Shown: in pieces, positions 34,558-43,991 of the stretch
How the letters are laid out: every line of letters starts with the position of its first letter
Numbering within the stretch: the stretch's first letter is position 1
Assembly (NCBI GenBank): GCA_944384125.1
Contig: CALWSF010000021.1
Span: 1 to 57,989, forward strand
Reading direction: 5' to 3'
Length of the DNA: 57,989 bases
DNA from: an uncultured Lachnospiraceae bacterium
GTDB taxonomy: Bacteria > Bacillota > Clostridia > Lachnospirales > Lachnospiraceae
Made by a program: the position numbers and the translations under genes
The notes under the pieces: generated by a model
Databases searched by the model: none
Seen by the model: only the letters and a program-made list of their open reading frames with translations
Told to the model about the DNA's origin: nothing

Positions 34558-36561
34558 TTATTTTGCTGCTGTAATTGTAACACTTTTTTTAGCCGATGTC
34601 CTCTGAATAATTAAAACTGCTGCAAAAATTGCAATTCCGATTATATCAGTTACAAAACCGCTGTCTATCAGAAGATACGCTCCCACAATGCTCAGAACAC
34701 GTATCAGGACCGACACCTTTTTAAACAGATAACCTTCCACCGCGACGCTTATAAGAAATACACCCACCGCCGCTGTTGCAGCTACCTGGATCCCTTTCAG
34801 AAGCGGCGTATTAAGAAGCAGCAGATCCGTATTATACACAAACATGTACGGCAGTATAAATCCCGCCAGAGCCAGCTTTACGGATGCCCATCCCGTTTTC
34901 ATCGGATTTCCTCCCGAAATACCTGCGGCCGCAAACGCTGCCAGCGCTACCGGAGGTGTCAGGTTTGCAAACATTGCAAAATAGAAACAGAACAGATGAG
35001 CTACCAGCGCGGGAATTCCCAGCTGTACCAATGCAGGAGCCGCGATCGTTGATGTAATAATATAGGATGGTATGCTTGGCAGTCCCATTCCCAGTATCAT
35101 ACAGGTTACCATGGTAAACAGCAGAGTAAACATCAGGCTCTTTCCGCCAATGCTGATAATTGTATTGGCCATATTCAGAGCAAAACCGGTAATACTGCAG
35201 GAACCGACTATAATACCCACACAGGCACATGCAATGGCAACGGAAACCGTTGATTTTGCACTGGCGACCATAGCGCCTATAATATCGTCAATACTCATTC
35301 GAGTGTTCTTGCGAAGCTGCGCAATGACGATCGTAAAGATAATCGTGTAAAATGCTGCCATGATAACGGTCTTTCCGCTGAAGAAAAGCATATACACAAG
35401 GAAAACCAGCGGAAGAGAGAGATGGCCGTAATCTTTCATGACATCCCGCATCTTCGGAAGCTGATCCCTCGGAACCCCCTGCATTCCCATCTTCTCAGCC
35501 CTCATCTGGATCTGGAACAGAATTCCCATATAGTAAATCACAGCAGGAATAATGGCCGAAATCAGCAGCTCATTGTATTTCATCCCCAGAGTCTCTGCCA
35601 TAATGAAAGCGGCAGCTCCCATAACAGGCGGCATCAGCTGTCCGCCTACAGATCCGGTCGCAACAACTGCTCCGGCAAATTCATCGTCATAACCCGATTT
35701 TTTCATCAGCGGGATTGTGAAAGATCCGGTAGTAACCACAACAGCCACAGCAGCGCCATTGATCATTCCCAGAAGACCTGATGCCACAACAGCCACCTTG
35801 GCCGGTCCGCCTTTGGTTCCTCCCGCAATGGCATTGGCGAAATCATTGAAGAATTTTCCCATTCCGCATTTATTCATAACCTCGCCAAAAGCGATAAAGA
35901 GGAAAATATATGTAGACGCAACGTTAACGGAAGAACCGAAAATTCCCTCCGTGTTGGCAAAAAAGTGACTCATCAGCTTCTGCCATGTATAGCCTCTGTG
36001 GAGGAAAATACCGGGAATATCAATGGGAATAAGTCCCTGCTTTGTCCCCATAAGACTGTAAATCATAAAGATAATCGATATAATAGGCAATGCCAGGCCG
36101 CATACACGCCGGGTCGCCTCGAGAACCAGAATTGTCAGAAGAGTTCCCATTATTACATCCATTGTATTGGGATTTCCCGCCCGGTTAATAATGTTAAAAT
36201 AGTCCGTCCACATGTAAATAGGAACGGCTGCTGACAATGCCATCAGAACATAATCATACCAGGCAATTACCTTCCTGCTGGCTTTTTTCGTAGCCGGATA
36301 CATGGCAAACGCCAGAATCAGAATCATCGCCACATGCATGGAGCGGTGCTTCAGTGTCTCCGGCATATAAAATCCGGAAGAAAACACCAGGTGGTACAGC
36401 GTAACTGCAATGGCAAATATCTTAAATGCCATTGCAACAGTCGGAGACACAAAGCTTCGCGTTTTGCTCTCCTTATCAAATTTCTCAAGGAGCTCCTGTT
36501 TTTCTTTCTCCGTCATCTCATGCTCTTCGCCGGGAGCTTTCGTATTTTCCAGTTCACTCAC
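34558..36561 (-). CDS. TRAP transporter fused permease (DctQM), TAXI type
   Basis: A 667-residue polytopic protein in which the small (4-TM) and large (12-TM) TRAP subunits are one chain. Residues 1-35 are a cytoplasmic charged head. TRAP signature stretches include RVCGLALPIISIIFMIYSL, GSVGGQLMPPVMGAAAFIMAE near residue 310 and GMGLPSIPSYIITSTIAAPA near residue 485. It belongs to TAXI systems that use the binding protein encoded two genes upstream. Substrates are likely carboxylates such as glutamate or 2-oxoglutarate-type acids, but this cannot be read from sequence. It overlaps the DUF1850 gene by four bases. Confidence 0.93.
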   Translation of the reverse strand: MSELENTKAPGEEHEMTEKEKQELLEKFDKESKTRSFVSPTVAMAFKIFAIAVTLYHLVFSSGFYMPETLKHRSMHVAMILILAFAMYPATKKASRKVIAWYDYVLMALSAAVPIYMWTDYFNIINRAGNPNTMDVIMGTLLTILVLEATRRVCGLALPIISIIFMIYSLMGTKQGLIPIDIPGIFLHRGYTWQKLMSHFFANTEGIFGSSVNVASTYIFLFIAFGEVMNKCGMGKFFNDFANAIAGGTKGGPAKVAVVASGLLGMINGAAVAVVVTTGSFTIPLMKKSGYDDEFAGAVVATGSVGGQLMPPVMGAAAFIMAETLGMKYNELLISAIIPAVIYYMGILFQIQMRAEKMGMQGVPRDQLPKMRDVMKDYGHLSLPLVFLVYMLFFSGKTVIMAAFYTIIFTIVIAQLRKNTRMSIDDIIGAMVASAKSTVSVAIACACVGIIVGSCSITGFALNMANTIISIGGKSLMFTLLFTMVTCMILGMGLPSIPSYIITSTIAAPALVQLGIPALVAHLFCFYFAMFANLTPPVALAAFAAAGISGGNPMKTGWASVKLALAGFILPYMFVYNTDLLLLNTPLLKGIQVAATAAVGVFLISVAVEGYLFKKVSVLIRVLSIVGAYLLIDSGFVTDIIGIAIFAAVLIIQRTSAKKSVTITAAK

Positions 36562-37064
36562 TGCATTACCTCCTTCTTGCTTTTTATACTGAGAATCATT
36601 TTTTCATGGTGCGGCATGTCAGCTCCGGTTAAAAGCTGTTCGCCATTGAGTGAGATCTCTTTAAGTGCCGTCTGAGAATTAATCCAGTTAAACTGTTCAA
36701 AACGGCTCTCAATTCCATCCATATAAATAAGACCATCCTCATACCGGTATTCACAATCCATTTCTGCCGGAATGCCGGCTCCGAACCCTGCCACGGAGAT
36801 GGTGTGCAGAAGGAAGCTTCCATCCTCTTCAATCTCATAATACTCATTCCACGGAATATGCTCAAAAGAGTGCTCCCATCCGAAGGAAAGCTCATCTCCC
36901 TCCTTTATTTTTGCACTTGCATATACTTTGCCCGTTTCCGCACTTTCCACAACCATAATATGGCTCTGCCTCTGTGTATACACAGAGGCAGCTGCCAGCA
37001 GAACTCCCGTCAGGCACAGTTCCGATAATACACCGGCCTTTCGGCTAATTCTGAGGGGTATCAT
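36558..37064 (-). CDS. DUF1850-domain accessory protein of the TAXI-TRAP system
   Basis: A 168-residue protein with an N-terminal membrane segment (about 10-30, VLSELCLTGVLLAAASVY) and a DUF1850 domain (ESAETGKVYASAKIKEGDEL, FGWEHSFEHIPWNEYYEIEE). DUF1850 genes commonly lie between TAXI binding proteins and fused permeases; their function is unknown. I chose ATG 37064, eight bases after AGGA and overlapping the TAXI gene end by 20 bases; an in-frame ATG at 37100 would add 12 residues. It is probably exported and anchored. Confidence 0.82.
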   Translation of the reverse strand: MIPLRISRKAGVLSELCLTGVLLAAASVYTQRQSHIMVVESAETGKVYASAKIKEGDELSFGWEHSFEHIPWNEYYEIEEDGSFLLHTISVAGFGAGIPAEMDCEYRYEDGLIYMDGIESRFEQFNWINSQTALKEISLNGEQLLTGADMPHHEKMILSIKSKKEVMQ

Positions 37065-38109
37065 ATCCGTGATCCTGCCACCATTTAGCGGCACCGTCAT
37101 GAAGCGGAATCTTTACATCGTCCACACCGAATGAAATGTCGATATTTTTATCGGCCGTATTGTGGGATGCCTTAATTGTGGAAATTCCCTCATCAGAGAA
37201 AATGCAGTCCATCATGTCATAAACCATGTCGTCCGATAAATCTTTATTTACCAGCATGATATTATAAACAAATACACTCTCAACATCTTCTTCGTTGTTA
37301 TATGTTCCTGCCGGAATCGTACTCGCGGCAAAGAAGGGGTATTCCTCAATCAGGCGATCCCGACCTTCCCCGTCAATGGGAACGATTACCATGTCATAGC
37401 TGAATGCCAGCTCACTTACTGTAGAGTTTGGAAGACCGGATGTGACAAATGCCGCATCGCACTGTCCGTTCTTCATCTGATCAATTGCCTCTCCATAAGA
37501 AAGATAATCTACCTCACTGTCCTCATAGGTCATCCCGTATGCCTCGTAAATCATGCGCGCATTGAGCTCAACGCCGGAATTGGGCGCACCGACTCCGACT
37601 CTTTTTCCTTTCAGATCTTCCACACTCTTAATTCCGGTATCAGCGGTGGTTACCAGCTGTACATAGTTGGGCCAGAGACGCATCATGGCTCTCAGATCCG
37701 GATTGGCTGTGTCAAAAGCTCCAAATCCCTCATAAGCCTGCATAACAGAATCCTGCATGGAAATTGCTATTTCCGCTTCTCCGTTGGTAATCAGATTAAT
37801 GTTTTCCACCGATGCTCCTGTTGCCTGAGCTGATGTCTTATACCCGGCATTTCCCAGAGCCGTTGCAAATGCTCCTCCGATCGGATAATAAATTCCACTG
37901 GTGGGACCTGTCGCTACTGTTACAAATTCAGTTGCACGATCAACTCCTGTCGCAGACGCTCCCGCTCCCTCTTCAGCTTTTGCGTCGCCGGTTACCTCTG
38001 CACCGGAACTGCCGCTTTCCGCTGTCTTACTTCCGGAGCAGGCTGTCATAGAAACTGCCAGTGCTGCACACATAATACAGGAAATCACTTTTTTCATACT
38101 TTTCTTCAT
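37045..38109 (-). CDS. TAXI-family TRAP substrate-binding lipoprotein
   Basis: A 354-residue solute-binding protein. The signal peptide ends in a lipobox (SMTAC, Cys at about residue 24), followed by a Ser/Gly/Ala/Glu-rich linker to about residue 60. The TAXI domain has VTVATGPTSGIYYPIGGAFA-type opening (residues 63-83, with a short variation), KGKRVGVGAPNSGVELNARM near 168, and DAAFVTSGLPNSTV near 215. ATG 38109 is preferred over ATG 38115 because GGGAGG is seven bases away rather than one. It is the first gene of the operon under a strong promoter at 38174-38202. Confidence 0.93.
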   Translation of the reverse strand: MKKSMKKVISCIMCAALAVSMTACSGSKTAESGSSGAEVTGDAKAEEGAGASATGVDRATEFVTVATGPTSGIYYPIGGAFATALGNAGYKTSAQATGASVENINLITNGEAEIAISMQDSVMQAYEGFGAFDTANPDLRAMMRLWPNYVQLVTTADTGIKSVEDLKGKRVGVGAPNSGVELNARMIYEAYGMTYEDSEVDYLSYGEAIDQMKNGQCDAAFVTSGLPNSTVSELAFSYDMVIVPIDGEGRDRLIEEYPFFAASTIPAGTYNNEEDVESVFVYNIMLVNKDLSDDMVYDMMDCIFSDEGISTIKASHNTADKNIDISFGVDDVKIPLHDGAAKWWQDHGYDTPQN

Positions 38110-38173
38110 TGCCATTCCTCCCTTTTATTATTAATTTATTATTCTTTTACAATGTTTTAATATTTATGAGGCA

Positions 38174-38202
38174 ATTTTATAGTTTTTGGCGTTCATGGTC
38201 AA
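38174..38202 (-). promoter_or_regulatory. promoter of the TAXI-TRAP operon
   Basis: On the minus strand TTGACC (38197-38202) and TAAAAT (38174-38179) are 17 bases apart, about 65 bases upstream of the start codon. The stretch 38110-38451 holds this promoter, TGTAC-type motifs upstream of it and the dnaB terminator. No gene is seen in it. Confidence 0.8.
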
Positions 38203-38303
38203 TATTTCTTGTACGAACTGCCCAAAACAATACCTGAACCTGCATTTTAGGCGTGCAAATGGTACAACTTTCAATGCTGCCTGTTTCCGGAAGAAAACAG
38301 CTG

Positions 38304-38320
38304 TGTACAATATGTACAAT
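38304..38320. promoter_or_regulatory. tandem TGTACAAT repeats upstream of the TAXI-TRAP promoter
   Basis: TGTACAAT occurs at 38304-38311 and 38313-38320 (nine-base period), again at 38403-38410, and related TGTAC/GGTAC motifs occur near 38210 and 38265. LytTR-type regulators bind direct repeats upstream of the -35, so these are candidate sites for the adjacent response regulator. The assignment is positional only. Confidence 0.4.
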
Positions 38321-38360
38321 GTTTTTTACATGACGGAGAAATTTAAAAACATTTACTGAT

Positions 38361-38399
38361 AAAAAAAGCATCTGACAAAGTTTTTCTCTGTCAGATGCT
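38361..38399 (-). terminator. intrinsic terminator of the gdpP-rplI-dnaB operon
   Basis: On the minus strand AGCATCTGACA pairs perfectly with TGTCAGATGCT around an 11-base loop and is followed by T7. It lies 52 bases past the dnaB stop. Confidence 0.93.
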
Positions 38400-38451
38400 C
38401 ACTGTACAATATTTTCCTGTGTTCTTTTCAGACTGCCCTGCGCCTGACTGT

Positions 38452-39786
38452 CTACTGTTTTGCCAGGTTGGCAAACTTAGTAAGTTCAGGACGCCACATA
38501 AGCTGAATCGTTCCAATCGGGCCATTTCTCTGCTTTGCAATAATTACCTCGGCAATATTGGGCGTTTCCGTATCCTTATTGTAATAATCATCACGATACA
38601 GGAACATAACAACGTCCGCATCCTGCTCAATCGCTCCCGATTCTCTCAAATCAGAAAGCATCGGCCTGTGATCCGGTCTTGTCTCGCAGGCGCGGGAAAG
38701 CTGGGACAGTGCCACCACCGGCGCATTCAGTTCCCTGGCCAGCGCCTTGAGGGAACGGGAAATTTCCGATATCTCCTGCTGACGGTTCTCCCCGCTCTTT
38801 CCGCTGCCGGACATAAGCTGAAGATAATCAATAATGACAAGATCCAGCCCATACTCCAGTTTTACCTTGCGGCATTTAGAGCGCATCTCCGATATGGAAA
38901 TACCCGGTGTATCATCAATAATCAGTTTTGAACCTCCAATAACACCGATTCCCTCAACAACTGCATCCCAGTCAGAATCCGTCAGGGTCCCGGTTCTCAG
39001 TTTCTGTGAATCCACATTGGATTCCATTGACAGCATACGATTAACCAGCTGCTCCTTGGACATCTCCAGACTGAATACCATGCAGGGCATTCCCTTTCGC
39101 ACAGATACATGCTCCACAATATTCAGAACAAATGCCGTTTTGCCCATTGACGGGCGGGCTGCAACCAGAATAAAGTCGGACGGCTGAAATCCGGAGGTTC
39201 TGTAATCCAGATCAATAAACCCCGTAGGGATCCCCGTTACCGTACTGCTGTTTTTCGAGGCTGCCTCTATTTTCTCCAGTACATTCAGAGCCACCTGGCG
39301 AATCGGCACAAATTCTCCCGTCCCCCGGCTCTGAAGAAGATCAAAAACAGACTTTTCGGTGTGCGCAAGGATATCCTCCAGCTTGTCCCTGCCGCCATAA
39401 CAGAGATTTTCTATCTCTTCGTTGATTTTAATCAGACGGCGAAGCACAGATTTTTCCCGGACAATTGCAGCGTAAGATTTAATATTGACGGATGTGGGCA
39501 CCGAAGTCATAATATCCCTTACAAACTCCAGGCTGCTTACTTCCGGCGGAACATCTTTCTCTCTGAGGCGATTCTGGAGAGTAACCAGATCAACAGGCTT
39601 TCCCTCATTGAACAGCTCTACCATCGATTCGAACATTACCCCATACTGATGCTGGTAAAAATCGGCGCCTGTTAATATCTCAGACGCCGCGATAATTGCC
39701 TCTCTGTCCATCAGCATGGAGCCGATAACCGACTGCTCCGCCTCTACGCTGTGCGGCAGCACCCGTTTAATCAGCGCTTCCTCCAT
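38452..39786 (-). CDS. dnaB: replicative DNA helicase DnaB
   Basis: Hexameric replicative helicase, 444 residues. The N-terminal domain starts RVLPHSVEAEQSVIGSMLMD. The RecA-like domain has Walker A AARPSMGKTAFVLNI near residue 207, the Walker B-type strand LVIIDYLQLMSG near 315, and LSQLSRACETRPDHRPMLSD near 360. Length is normal and there is no intein. It follows rplI with a gap of 16 bases in the conserved Firmicutes order gdpP-rplI-dnaB. Confidence 0.98.
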   Translation of the reverse strand: MEEALIKRVLPHSVEAEQSVIGSMLMDREAIIAASEILTGADFYQHQYGVMFESMVELFNEGKPVDLVTLQNRLREKDVPPEVSSLEFVRDIMTSVPTSVNIKSYAAIVREKSVLRRLIKINEEIENLCYGGRDKLEDILAHTEKSVFDLLQSRGTGEFVPIRQVALNVLEKIEAASKNSSTVTGIPTGFIDLDYRTSGFQPSDFILVAARPSMGKTAFVLNIVEHVSVRKGMPCMVFSLEMSKEQLVNRMLSMESNVDSQKLRTGTLTDSDWDAVVEGIGVIGGSKLIIDDTPGISISEMRSKCRKVKLEYGLDLVIIDYLQLMSGSGKSGENRQQEISEISRSLKALARELNAPVVALSQLSRACETRPDHRPMLSDLRESGAIEQDADVVMFLYRDDYYNKDTETPNIAEVIIAKQRNGPIGTIQLMWRPELTKFANLAKQ

Positions 39787-39802
39787 TTGAACTCCTCCGC
39801 TA

Positions 39803-40249
39803 TTATGCCTCCACTACTTTGACGGCCAGTTTGCCGGTCACATCCTTGTGGAGCTTGACAGGAACCTCATGTGTCCCAAAAGTTTTAAGCGGCTCCGGCA
39901 AAACCAGCTTTTTCTTGTCAATATCAAGCCCGAGCTGATCGCTGATTGCCTTGGCAATCTCTTTGGAGGATACTGAGCCAAAAGCTTTTCCGCCCTCCCC
40001 GGCCTTGATAGACAGTGTTATTGATTTATCTGCCAGTTCCGCAGCCAGATCTTTCGCTGCCTGAAGCTGCTCAGCCGCAATTTTCTCCGCATTTGCTTTC
40101 TGAAGCTTCAGATCATTCAGATTCTTGGGCGTAGCCTCAATACCAAGCTTTTTCGGAAGAATAAAATTCCTCGCATAACCATCACTTACCTTTACAATCT
40201 GCCCCTTTTTTCCAAGGGCCTTAACATCCTCTAATAATACAACCTCCAC
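39803..40249 (-). CDS. rplI: 50S ribosomal protein L9
   Basis: A 148-residue ribosomal protein. The family start is [19 protein letters not shown], followed by [14 protein letters not shown], a long connecting helix (about 45-75) and a C-terminal domain ([16 protein letters not shown]). The start is GTG 40249, with AAAGGAG nine bases upstream; that site lies in the last codons of gdpP, one base separating the genes. This corrects a longer reading that would start upstream inside gdpP. Confidence 0.97.
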   Translation of the reverse strand: MEVVLLEDVKALGKKGQIVKVSDGYARNFILPKKLGIEATPKNLNDLKLQKANAEKIAAEQLQAAKDLAAELADKSITLSIKAGEGGKAFGSVSSKEIAKAISDQLGLDIDKKKLVLPEPLKTFGTHEVPVKLHKDVTGKLAVKVVEA

Positions 40250-40250
40250 G

Positions 40251-42296
40251 TCAAATTTCTCCTTTCTCAAGCATCTTTTCAATAATCTCTTTCAGACGCT
40301 GTCTTGCTTCATCCAGCGTCGTATCCTTTAACTGAGCCCCGGCGATTGTTCTGTGACCGCCGCCGCCCATCTTCTCCATCATAACCTGAACATTGACCTC
40401 GTCGATGGAACGGGCACTGAAATATACGGTATCATTAAGCTGCGTCATTACAAAAGACGCTTTGATTCCTACAATATCCAGAAGCTCATTGGCTGCCTGT
40501 GCCCCTACTACAGTAGGACTCTCCAGACCCTCAGACGGACACTGGGAAATAGCAAAGCAATCCCTGTATATTTCCGCTCTCTGAATCGCCTCAGCCCGCG
40601 CTTTATAGTCTTCCAGCCTGTCACGGAACAGCTTTCTGACCCGGACCACATCAGCTCCATTGCGCCGCAGAAATGCAGCTGCTTCAAAAGTTCTGACTCC
40701 TGCCTGATTCATAAAGTTATTAGTATCAATCACAATACCCGCATACATGGCGTCCGCCTCTGCCGGCTTTATTTTGATGCCGTCCCCTATATACTGAAGT
40801 ACCTCGGCCACCATCTCACAGGTGGAAGATGCATACGGTTCCACATAGGACAGCACTGCATTGTCTATAATCTCGCTGCTCTGGCGGTGATGATCCAGAA
40901 CTACTATTGTCTTTATTTTTTTCAGAAGTTCAGGTGCCTCCGTAATACTGGGACGGTTGACATCCACAACCACAAGCATCGTGTTGGCATCCGCCCATTC
41001 TGCAGCTTCCTCCCCGTTCATAAGCAGATCCTCCGGATAATCCGGATTGTTCTGGAACCGGGCCATCATGGGCTTCACGGATGAATTCACACTGTTGACA
41101 ACAATCCTGGCTCTCTTGTTAAAGGATGTGGCAATGCGATATATGCCCACAGCAGCGCCAAAGGAATCGATATCGCCGATTTTATGGCCCATAATAAGCA
41201 TCTTATCCTTCGTATCCATAAGCTCACGCAAAGCATGGGCCTTTACACGCGCCTTTACACGTGTCGTCTTTTCCAGCTGCTGAGATTTTCCGCCATAATA
41301 GCGTATCTTCGCTCCATCCTTGACGACAGCCTGATCTCCGCCGCGTCCCAGTGCCATATCAATAGCTGTTCTGGCATACTCGTAATTGCGGATGTAGCTG
41401 TCCCCGTTCATTCCCATTCCAATACTTAAAGTAACCGCCATCTCATTTCCGATATTGACAGTCTTTACATCCTCCAGAATAGAAAAACGATTTTCCTGAA
41501 GCTCTTCCGTATACTGCTGCTTTATGACAAAAAGATATTTGTCCTTCTCAAGCTTTTTTACAATACCATCTATGTTGGAAATGTACTTATTAATTTTTCT
41601 GTCGATCAGGGCAGTAAGCAGAGACCGTCTTACTTCTTCCACACTCTCAAGGGCTTCCTCATAGTTGTCCAGATAAATGAGGCCCGCTACAAGACGCTGA
41701 TTGTCAATTTCCCGCTCATAGCTCAGCAGTTTTGTCTCATCAAATAAATAAACAGCCAGCAGTTTTTCCTGTGTGCCATCTTCAACCATACCCAGACGCA
41801 CTCCCTCTGTCTCATCCAGACATACCTGCTGAATATCGACCCGATAGAAACGTCCCTCGAAGGATGTGTGAACACTGATGCTTTCATCCATATCTTCCAG
41901 AAAATCCCCGGTTATTTCCGGGAACAGCGAAGACAGACTCCTGCGGCTCAGTCTCTCCTCATGAACAACAGCGGAAAATGCACGGTTTCCCCAAAGCAGA
42001 TGCCCTTCCGCGTCAGCAATGGCATACGGCATCGCCATACCATAGAGAAGCTGCTTCTGAACCCATGCATACTCAGCTGAGAACTCCACCAGCCCTCCCA
42101 GAAGATGTTTTCTCTTATAGAACAGCAGCCACAATGCCACAAGAATATAAAGAAGGGTAAATCCCGACATTACAATTCCGGCTTTGGGACTGACCACTCC
42201 TACCGCCAGATTCGCCGCCATCACAAAAACCGACAGAAAAACCGGCCATTGCAGATAGGAGCGCAGCTGCCCCTTTATTCTCTCATTTTTCTTCAT
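40251..42296 (-). CDS. gdpP: cyclic-di-AMP phosphodiesterase GdpP/YybT
   Basis: A 681-residue membrane enzyme that hydrolyses c-di-AMP to pApA. Two N-terminal membrane helices (about 12-55) are followed by a PAS-like region, a degenerate GGDEF domain (about 180-310) and the DHH/DHHA1 phosphodiesterase. Catalytic motifs are [13 protein letters not shown] near residue 353, VVVDVNRPS near 420, LDHHRQS near 445 and, in DHHA1, [12 protein letters not shown] near 650. ATG 42296 has GGAG six bases upstream. It leads the gdpP-rplI-dnaB operon. Confidence 0.96.
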   Translation of the reverse strand: MKKNERIKGQLRSYLQWPVFLSVFVMAANLAVGVVSPKAGIVMSGFTLLYILVALWLLFYKRKHLLGGLVEFSAEYAWVQKQLLYGMAMPYAIADAEGHLLWGNRAFSAVVHEERLSRRSLSSLFPEITGDFLEDMDESISVHTSFEGRFYRVDIQQVCLDETEGVRLGMVEDGTQEKLLAVYLFDETKLLSYEREIDNQRLVAGLIYLDNYEEALESVEEVRRSLLTALIDRKINKYISNIDGIVKKLEKDKYLFVIKQQYTEELQENRFSILEDVKTVNIGNEMAVTLSIGMGMNGDSYIRNYEYARTAIDMALGRGGDQAVVKDGAKIRYYGGKSQQLEKTTRVKARVKAHALRELMDTKDKMLIMGHKIGDIDSFGAAVGIYRIATSFNKRARIVVNSVNSSVKPMMARFQNNPDYPEDLLMNGEEAAEWADANTMLVVVDVNRPSITEAPELLKKIKTIVVLDHHRQSSEIIDNAVLSYVEPYASSTCEMVAEVLQYIGDGIKIKPAEADAMYAGIVIDTNNFMNQAGVRTFEAAAFLRRNGADVVRVRKLFRDRLEDYKARAEAIQRAEIYRDCFAISQCPSEGLESPTVVGAQAANELLDIVGIKASFVMTQLNDTVYFSARSIDEVNVQVMMEKMGGGGHRTIAGAQLKDTTLDEARQRLKEIIEKMLEKGEI

Positions 42297-42382
42297 TTCC
42301 TTCTCCTGTAAGAAAATTCCCATTTGTTATTTTATACAGATGCCCCTCTGCAGGAATCCGACTGTCTGCAGATCCGCATCCG

Positions 42383-42428
42383 GGCATTAATGCCTATCCA
42401 TTATAACATAAAGCCGAATGTTCGTCCA
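42383..42428 (-). promoter_or_regulatory. gdpP promoter with a palindrome at the start site
   Basis: On the minus strand TATAAT (42400-42405) has TGGACG 17 bases upstream (42423-42428), a weak -35. Just downstream, GGCATTAATGCC at 42383-42394 is a perfect 12-base palindrome that would cover about +1 to +12, a place where a bound repressor could block initiation. Confidence 0.6.
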
Positions 42429-42446
42429 GAAGGACACAAAAACCAA

Positions 42447-42521
42447 GGCAGACACTGGGTTTGCATCTTCTCCGCCCGGCGCTTTCCGGAACTGCGGAAA
42501 AGATACAAACCTGTGTCTGCC
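42447..42521. repeat. long imperfect inverted repeat (about 28-base arms)
   Basis: The left arm begins GGCAGACACTGGGTTTGCAT and the right arm ends in its near-complement CAAACCTGTGTCTGCC; the arms match over about 28 bases with four differences and one gap. The loop contains a small CCGG/CCGG pair. It lies between the cytidylate-kinase-like stop and the gdpP promoter, so it may act as a terminator for the upstream gene (a T-rich run follows on the minus strand) or be a remnant of a small repeat element. Confidence 0.75.
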
Positions 42522-42583
42522 GCACATTTTTAATTACCAACAGTTATTTTTACATCACAGGCCATCTCCTGTGACGTATTTTC

Positions 42584-43198
42584 CTATTCTGCCGCACTGC
42601 AGATCAGCTCCACGCATTTTTCAATGCCAAGCTCTCCGCTGTTCAGCATCAGATCATAATTTTCACGGTTTCCCCACTTCTGGTTGGTATAATTTTCATA
42701 GTAAAGTCGTCTCTTCTTATCAGTCTGGTGCATAAACTCATCAATATATTCGTCCAGATCGCCATATTCCTGAACGGCTCTTCTCTTGCGTATATCGCGA
42801 TCCGCATAGATAAAGACACGAAGAATATCAGGACGGCTTCTCAGTATATAATCCGCACACCGACCGATAAATACACAGCTCTCTCTCTTTGCCGCCTCCT
42901 CGATTGCCTTCTTCTGCGCAAGATAAATCTGCTCCGTAAGCGGCAGCTCGCTTATCTTCGGCTCCTTCGGATATGCAATTCCATAGATTGTTCCCATCGC
43001 AAAGTTGTAAAGCAGACTGTTGGTAAGGCGCTGCTCCCTGTCCGCAATCAGCTCCGACGGAAAGCCGATCTCCTTGGCTGCTGCATCAATAAGCTCCTTG
43101 TCATAAAACTCCATGCCCAGTTTCTTGGCTGCCATTAAACCAATCTGACGTCCGCCGCTCCCATATTCCCGGCTGATTGTAATAATTTTCTTCATCAT
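42584..43198 (-). CDS. cytidylate-kinase-like family protein
   Basis: A 204-residue P-loop protein of the cytidylate-kinase-like family (AAA_26). It begins with the nucleotide-binding loop ITISREYGSGGRQIG, in which Gly-Gly-Arg stands where a Lys is usual, followed by GMEFYDKELIDAAAKEIG and CVFIGRCADYIL. Its true substrate is unknown; it is distinct from Cmk. It has a promoter (TTGAAT, 17 bases, TAAAAT) upstream and the long hairpin downstream, so it is probably monocistronic. Confidence 0.85.
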   Translation of the reverse strand: MMKKIITISREYGSGGRQIGLMAAKKLGMEFYDKELIDAAAKEIGFPSELIADREQRLTNSLLYNFAMGTIYGIAYPKEPKISELPLTEQIYLAQKKAIEEAAKRESCVFIGRCADYILRSRPDILRVFIYADRDIRKRRAVQEYGDLDEYIDEFMHQTDKKRRLYYENYTNQKWGNRENYDLMLNSGELGIEKCVELICSAAE

Positions 43199-43273
43199 AC
43201 TTTGACCTCCCTCCTGTGACGCTGCACCTTCTGACTGGAACCCTCTCCTTTTCCATCTGTCATTTCTGTCTTT

Positions 43274-43302
43274 ATTTTATCACAGGATGTCAAAATATTC
43301 AA
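43274..43302 (-). promoter_or_regulatory. promoter of the cytidylate-kinase-like gene
   Basis: On the minus strand TTGAAT (43297-43302) and TAAAAT (43274-43279) are separated by 17 bases, about 75 bases before the start codon. Confidence 0.72.
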
Positions 43303-43367
43303 TCAATTAAACTTTTATCCCATTATTTTAATTTACAATTTTCACAAAATTTAACATGATGCTTTCA

Positions 43368-43943
43368 TCATCTGTCAAGACGGCGTATCTCACGGCGAAG
43401 TCTGGGACCCACAGCCGCTGCAAATAAGATTTTGACGGCATCTCCGGGGAGATAAGGAAGAGCTCCCACACTCAAACCGGCTGCATACGACAGATTCAGC
43501 TGTCCCGCCAGCCAGAATGTACCCAGTATATAACATATTATAGTACCTGCTGCCATACCAAGCACATGGAGATGGACTCTTGCCGGGAAACGATCAATTA
43601 CCAGGCCTGATACAACCGCAATAACAATAAATCCTATCAGATAACCGCCCGTAGGCCCGGCCAGCTTTCCCACTCCTCCGGTAAACCCGGAAAACACGGG
43701 AAGGCCGGCAAAGCCAACCAGAAGATATATGAGGTAACTGACCGTACCCGCTTTCATCCCCAGCGCGTAGACCGCCAGATAAATAGCCAGGTTTGTAAAA
43801 GATATCGGCACCGGACTGAAGGGAATGGGAATCGAAAACGGCCCCAGCACGCAGGTTACCGCTGTCATAACCCCTATCAGAGCCATGGTTTTTGTCGTAA
43901 AAAAGGTTTTTTTCCTGTCTCCGGCTGAAACAAACTGGTCCAT
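43368..43943 (-). CDS. bioY: biotin transporter substrate-binding component BioY
   Basis: S component of a biotin ECF transporter, 191 residues with about six membrane helices. Family stretches are FSIPIPFSPVPISFTNLAIY (near residue 35), VFSGFTGGVGKLAGPTGGYL (near 85) and the C-terminal YLPGDAVKILFAAAVGPRL. ATG 43943 is seven bases after AGGAG; an upstream in-frame ATG would add 20 residues and cross the promoter. ECF ATPases are not in the window, so it must share them with other S components. A BirA-like operator covers its promoter. Confidence 0.95.
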   Translation of the reverse strand: MDQFVSAGDRKKTFFTTKTMALIGVMTAVTCVLGPFSIPIPFSPVPISFTNLAIYLAVYALGMKAGTVSYLIYLLVGFAGLPVFSGFTGGVGKLAGPTGGYLIGFIVIAVVSGLVIDRFPARVHLHVLGMAAGTIICYILGTFWLAGQLNLSYAAGLSVGALPYLPGDAVKILFAAAVGPRLRREIRRLDR

Positions 43944-43991
43944 AATTTTTCTCCTGTCTTTATAAATACACTCATTTTGTCCACTGGAGTC

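Noticed and set aside
40250-40282. N-terminal extension of ribosomal protein L9
   Set aside because: L9 begins at the conserved MEVVLLEDV, encoded from GTG 40249 with a proper ribosome binding site. The upstream part is the end of gdpP in another frame.
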